In this document: piece by piece, positions 13,559-13,779 of the stretch
How the letters are laid out: each line of letters begins with the position of its first letter
Position numbering within the stretch: the stretch's first letter is position 1
Assembly: GCA_910588875.1 (NCBI GenBank)
Contig: CAJURT010000064.1
Location: forward strand, 1-13,779
Source of the DNA: an uncultured Lachnospiraceae bacterium
GTDB lineage: Bacteria; Bacillota; Clostridia; Lachnospirales; Lachnospiraceae
Reading direction: 5' to 3'
DNA: 13,779 nucleotides
Notes under the pieces: model-generated
The model's input: the letters and a program-made list of their open reading frames with translations, nothing else
The model's database searches: none
What the model was told of the DNA's origin: nothing
Made by a program: the position numbers and the translations under genes

Positions 13559-13779
13559 TCATTTTCCGGTGGCTCTCAGGCGGGAAACCGGCGGCCCTCA
13601 AGAGGGATAATATTCCGTTATAGATAGCAAGAACCATACTCATCATGGGACATAGAATATAGTAAACCAAGCATTTGAGAAGAATTTATGACGGCTGTCT
13701 TTAGGGGAGTATTCTTAGCGAACTTTTTTAGATTTAAAAGACTGGCAGTGCGAAATAAAGAAATATGTCACGCTGCCGG
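13559..13779. other. Right edge of the window, probable mobile-element debris
   Basis: I see no supported gene here. A plus-strand frame from ATG 13688 stays open to the window edge (MTAVFRGVFLANFF and on), but its ribosome site is weak. The minus strand has a 47-codon open stretch (about 13764-13622), also without a good start. Either could be a fragment of a gene that continues outside. The first part contains short GC-rich complementary segments (about 13563-13597). Confidence 0.3.

Noticed and set aside
13330..13670. Two short overlapping open frames on both strands near the right end
   Set aside because: A third frame on the minus strand shows clear integrase motifs, so these are shadows of a pseudogene.
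1..13779. CRISPR array, tRNA, rRNA or riboswitch
   Set aside because: I found no regularly spaced long repeats, no cloverleaf-like segment and no recognisable aptamer core in the intergenic regions by eye.

Overview
The window looks like chromosomal DNA from a low-to-mid G+C member of the Clostridia, most likely Lachnospiraceae. The evidence is consensus-like AGGAGG ribosome binding sites, sigma-A style promoters, a protein with choline/cell-wall-binding repeats, a stand-alone LytTR regulator, and an OmpR/HisKA two-component pair of Gram-positive type. The taxonomic placement is an inference from gene content; no rRNA or marker gene is present.

Left part (1-3422): two small coiled-coil proteins of unknown function converge with 3 bp between their stops (157-588 +, 592-783 -). 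A short secreted cell-wall-binding repeat protein (1142-1465 +) follows, with its own clear promoter and terminator. A stand-alone LytTR DNA-binding protein (1702-2058 +) then overlaps, tail to tail by 80 bp, an unrecognised 428-residue helical protein (1979-3265 -). That protein's promoter lies back to back with a control region containing a palindrome, which serves a zinc-dependent dehydrogenase.

Middle (3423-11259): the dehydrogenase is a broken 5' remnant, frameshifted and then cut off where it meets the 3' end of a long minus-strand efflux operon. In transcription order this operon is a TetR-type HTH stub, a FlgN-like helical protein, a possible tiny leader ORF, a membrane-fusion (adaptor) protein, a complete RND pump, and two paralogous TolC-like proteins. 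Both TolC-like genes are broken, one by a one-base frameshift near 5757-5764 and one by an in-frame amber codon at 4252-4254. TolC-like proteins in an apparently single-membrane bacterium are notable in themselves. The adaptor and the 1017-residue pump remain intact.

Right part (11260-13779): a compact intergenic region carrying 10-11 bp phased TTCA-type repeats separates the efflux operon from a divergent two-component system (response regulator 11446-12126, histidine kinase 12123-13160, ATGA overlap). The kinase has almost no extracytoplasmic domain, so it probably senses at or in the membrane. The repeats are good candidates for response-regulator sites controlling both directions. The last 600 bases hold no intact gene, but a minus-strand frame at 13367-13558 reads as the C-terminus of a decayed tyrosine recombinase, so mobile-element debris flanks the locus.

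Overall reading: a membrane-stress or drug-responsive RND efflux locus whose TolC-like components, local regulator and neighbouring dehydrogenase are decaying. The pump, the adaptor and the two-component system are open.
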